From: Tyto alba
Lineage: Eukaryota; Chordata; Aves; Strigiformes; Tytonidae
Direction: 5' to 3'
Assembly: GCF_018691265.1 (NCBI RefSeq)
Contig: NW_024881295.1
Location: forward strand, 14,720,314-14,784,313
Length of the DNA: 64,000 bases
This document shows, piece after piece, positions 62,161 through 64,000 of the stretch. Position 1 is the first letter of the stretch, and every line of letters begins with the position of its first letter. The position numbers and the translations under genes were made by a program. A model generated the notes under the pieces. It saw only the letters and a program-made list of their open reading frames with translations. It was not told the origin of the DNA and searched no databases.

Positions 62161-64000
62161 AGGTGTGTTGCCCATGCCCTTCTCCTTCTGCATCATAGGC
62201 CATTTGCTGGGGAACGTTCTGGAGCTGTTTGGGTTGAACTTGGGCCTGAGCAGCCTGGACTATAGCTAGCCTAAAAGGGGAGAAAACTTGAACTGCAGAT
62301 GCAAAGAGATTCCAGACTGTTTCTAATGTCTCCCTGGAACTTGCTCTGCAGAAGCCACCAAGAAGCAGCCAGACAGTGGGGATTCATGTTTTCCACAGAC
62401 TGTGGAGCTACAGGAATATAACCTTCTGGTGAAAAGCTTTGTGTACCATTACTGATGCCTCATACTGATGACAGAAGGACTACCTGGTGTTGAGGAATTG
62501 CATTCCCATGCAAAATTTTAAACCTGAAATCTTAATTTAATTTTAGTTTTCCTTTAGGACTTCTTTATTGTGTCAGGACTTTTGGTGCAATTTATGCCCT
62601 GTTATTTGACTTTATTACACAAGATGCCAAGATTTATGTTAATAGAGAAAAATGCATTTAAAATGTCTCCTAATATATTTCCCTTGAAATACATGAAGAT
62701 TACAGCTGCTGCAGTAAACTCATAATCTCTGAATGCTAGAATGGAAATGTTTGACATTAACAGGCTGCTTTTAGAAATGAAATATCTGTAGCGAGGACAT
62801 GGAGAACTTAAAACCAACATATAATTGTGACTTGCGTGCTATTTGAGATTCAGGGAGGCGGGGAGAAGTTAACTTTTTACACATACCTCAACACTTCTTG
62901 ATGTCAACCAGAAACAGAGGCAGCAGAATTCCACAGGAGAGACTGCTCCCATGGCAGTTTGGAGTTGACAGGAACCAAGGAGCATGTGAAATCTTTGTGA
63001 GAAAATCTTATCCCTCCTATTTTCCAGTCTCAATCATTTCCATGGACATTGAATGGTAGGGAATGCATAGAGAGATTTATATCTCAACTGCAGCACAAAC
63101 TTTCAAAGCCTGGAATGGTGGGGGACAACTTTGGGAATAGCTGAGTTTAAATTAGCACTGAATTCCTGATGTGCCCTGGTTAAATATATGCCTGGGAGAC
63201 CTTGAAAATGGACAACCATCCTGCATACCTTCCTGCATATAATTTCATTACTTTCAGAGCACGGAGGCAGGCTTTTCATATTACCGTGAAGCAGCAAATG
63301 ATGAAGAGATGAAAAGAGGTGGTCCCTGACCAGATTCCCTGCTCTGCCACAGCGGTTTTGTGCCACTAAGATTTTACAAGATTATCTCACTGTAAATCTG
63401 ATGTAGTAGGGCAGAGATTAAGTTGGGCTTTAGAAAAGCTGGGCAAGTTTGAAATGAAAGTATTACAACAGAGCTGTAGTTGACACTACCATTAGCAATT
63501 CTTAGTGCTTAAATAAGACGAAGATCATTTTTGTATACATGAAAATCCCACTGAACTCTGCTGGCATTGACAGGGCAGTGACTAGTTGCTCAAAATAAAA
63601 TACGATTGCCTGTTCTGAATTCCTTTGTCCAAGAATCTAGATCCTTTTTATATATAAAGGGTTTTTTAAATCCTCCTTTGAAAAATGAACATAGGGGTGT
63701 GGGTCTAAGCATAACAAAGACCTTAGACCTCCTCTTTTGAGTTGGGGAAGCCTTGTCATAACAGTCATTCATCTGCTGGGAGGGTTTTTGTTTACATTCT
63801 AGGCATTAATTGCACAGCATATTGCAGAACAAAATGGTACATTTCCCTTGTCCTGGAATATGCCACCAGAAGGAAATCAAGCTCAAAGTGGTTGTACAAC
63901 TCAAAGGAGGACAACTATTCTTCTGCTTTTCAAAGGATCATACACAAACAGAACGCGGCCTGTGTCAAGAGAAACAAGCAAACAATAAAAAAAACCCCAA

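Larger units (their letters stand above)
16781..64000 (+). other. RERG: RERG intron 2 (runs past the window end)
   Basis: It starts with the donor GTATGT. I searched by eye for the next exon, which in other vertebrates encodes the switch I region after the P-loop, and found no convincing match up to the end. The intron therefore appears to be at least 47 kb. It is AT-rich with old repeats listed separately, and I support no other coding exon on either strand. Stretches without a listed repeat (for example 17000-25100, 25300-35400, 38700-51800, 59800-61500 and 62300-64000) hold nothing I recognise beyond homopolymer runs. Confidence 0.65.

Noticed and set aside
16800..64000. Next RERG coding exon (switch I region)
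   Set aside because: Several AGGTTT-type stretches (for example near 22056, 38503 and 58025) were inspected, and none continues with codons fitting the family.
1..64000. tRNA genes, CRISPR arrays, operons, endogenous retroviral LTRs
   Set aside because: No cloverleaf or T-loop consensus, no regularly spaced repeats, no operon-like gene packing and no paired LTR-like repeats were seen; the window is vertebrate non-coding DNA.

Overview
This window is vertebrate nuclear DNA, almost certainly from a bird. Two lines of evidence point there. First, it carries CR1 LINE fragments, including a well-preserved copy at 5229-5440 with the typical avian CR1 3' end. Second, one coding exon is recognisable at 16720-16780: the first coding exon of RERG, a Ras-like small GTPase, on the plus strand. 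The rest is non-coding, AT-rich, repeat-poor sequence. I found no bacterial, phage, CRISPR, tRNA or intact rRNA features.

Layout. 1-14300 is the upstream flank of RERG, with no recognisable coding exon. It contains a composite retroelement at 1528-1970 and a CR1 copy at 5229-5440. A dense CpG island at about 14630-15540 is the likely RERG promoter, with a non-coding first exon probably ending at the splice donor after 15117. Ancient MIR-class SINE fragments lie on both sides of the island (14305-14425 and 15865-15980). The first coding exon starts with ATG at 16720, and its short upstream region carries a perfect CRE (TGACGTCA, 16615-16622). From 16781 to the window end everything reads as the large second intron of RERG. 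By eye I could not find the next coding exon, so the rest of the gene probably lies beyond 64000. The intron holds two ancient CR1 copies in sense orientation (35500-35885, 58945-59365), several MIR-like fragments, an L2-type LINE/SINE tail at 53248-53314, homopolymer tracts and a CpG-enriched pocket at 61550-62160 with two CACGTG E-boxes.

The most striking structure is at 1528-1970. Read on the minus strand, a U6 snRNA copy is followed directly by a 5S rRNA copy and then by the 3' end of a CR1 LINE, all in the same orientation. This is the structure expected of a tripartite chimeric retrogene made by template switching of a LINE reverse transcriptase, or of a SINE family built from these parts.

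All identities come from reading the sequence by eye. No alignment or database search was run, so repeat boundaries are accurate only to about 10-20 bases.
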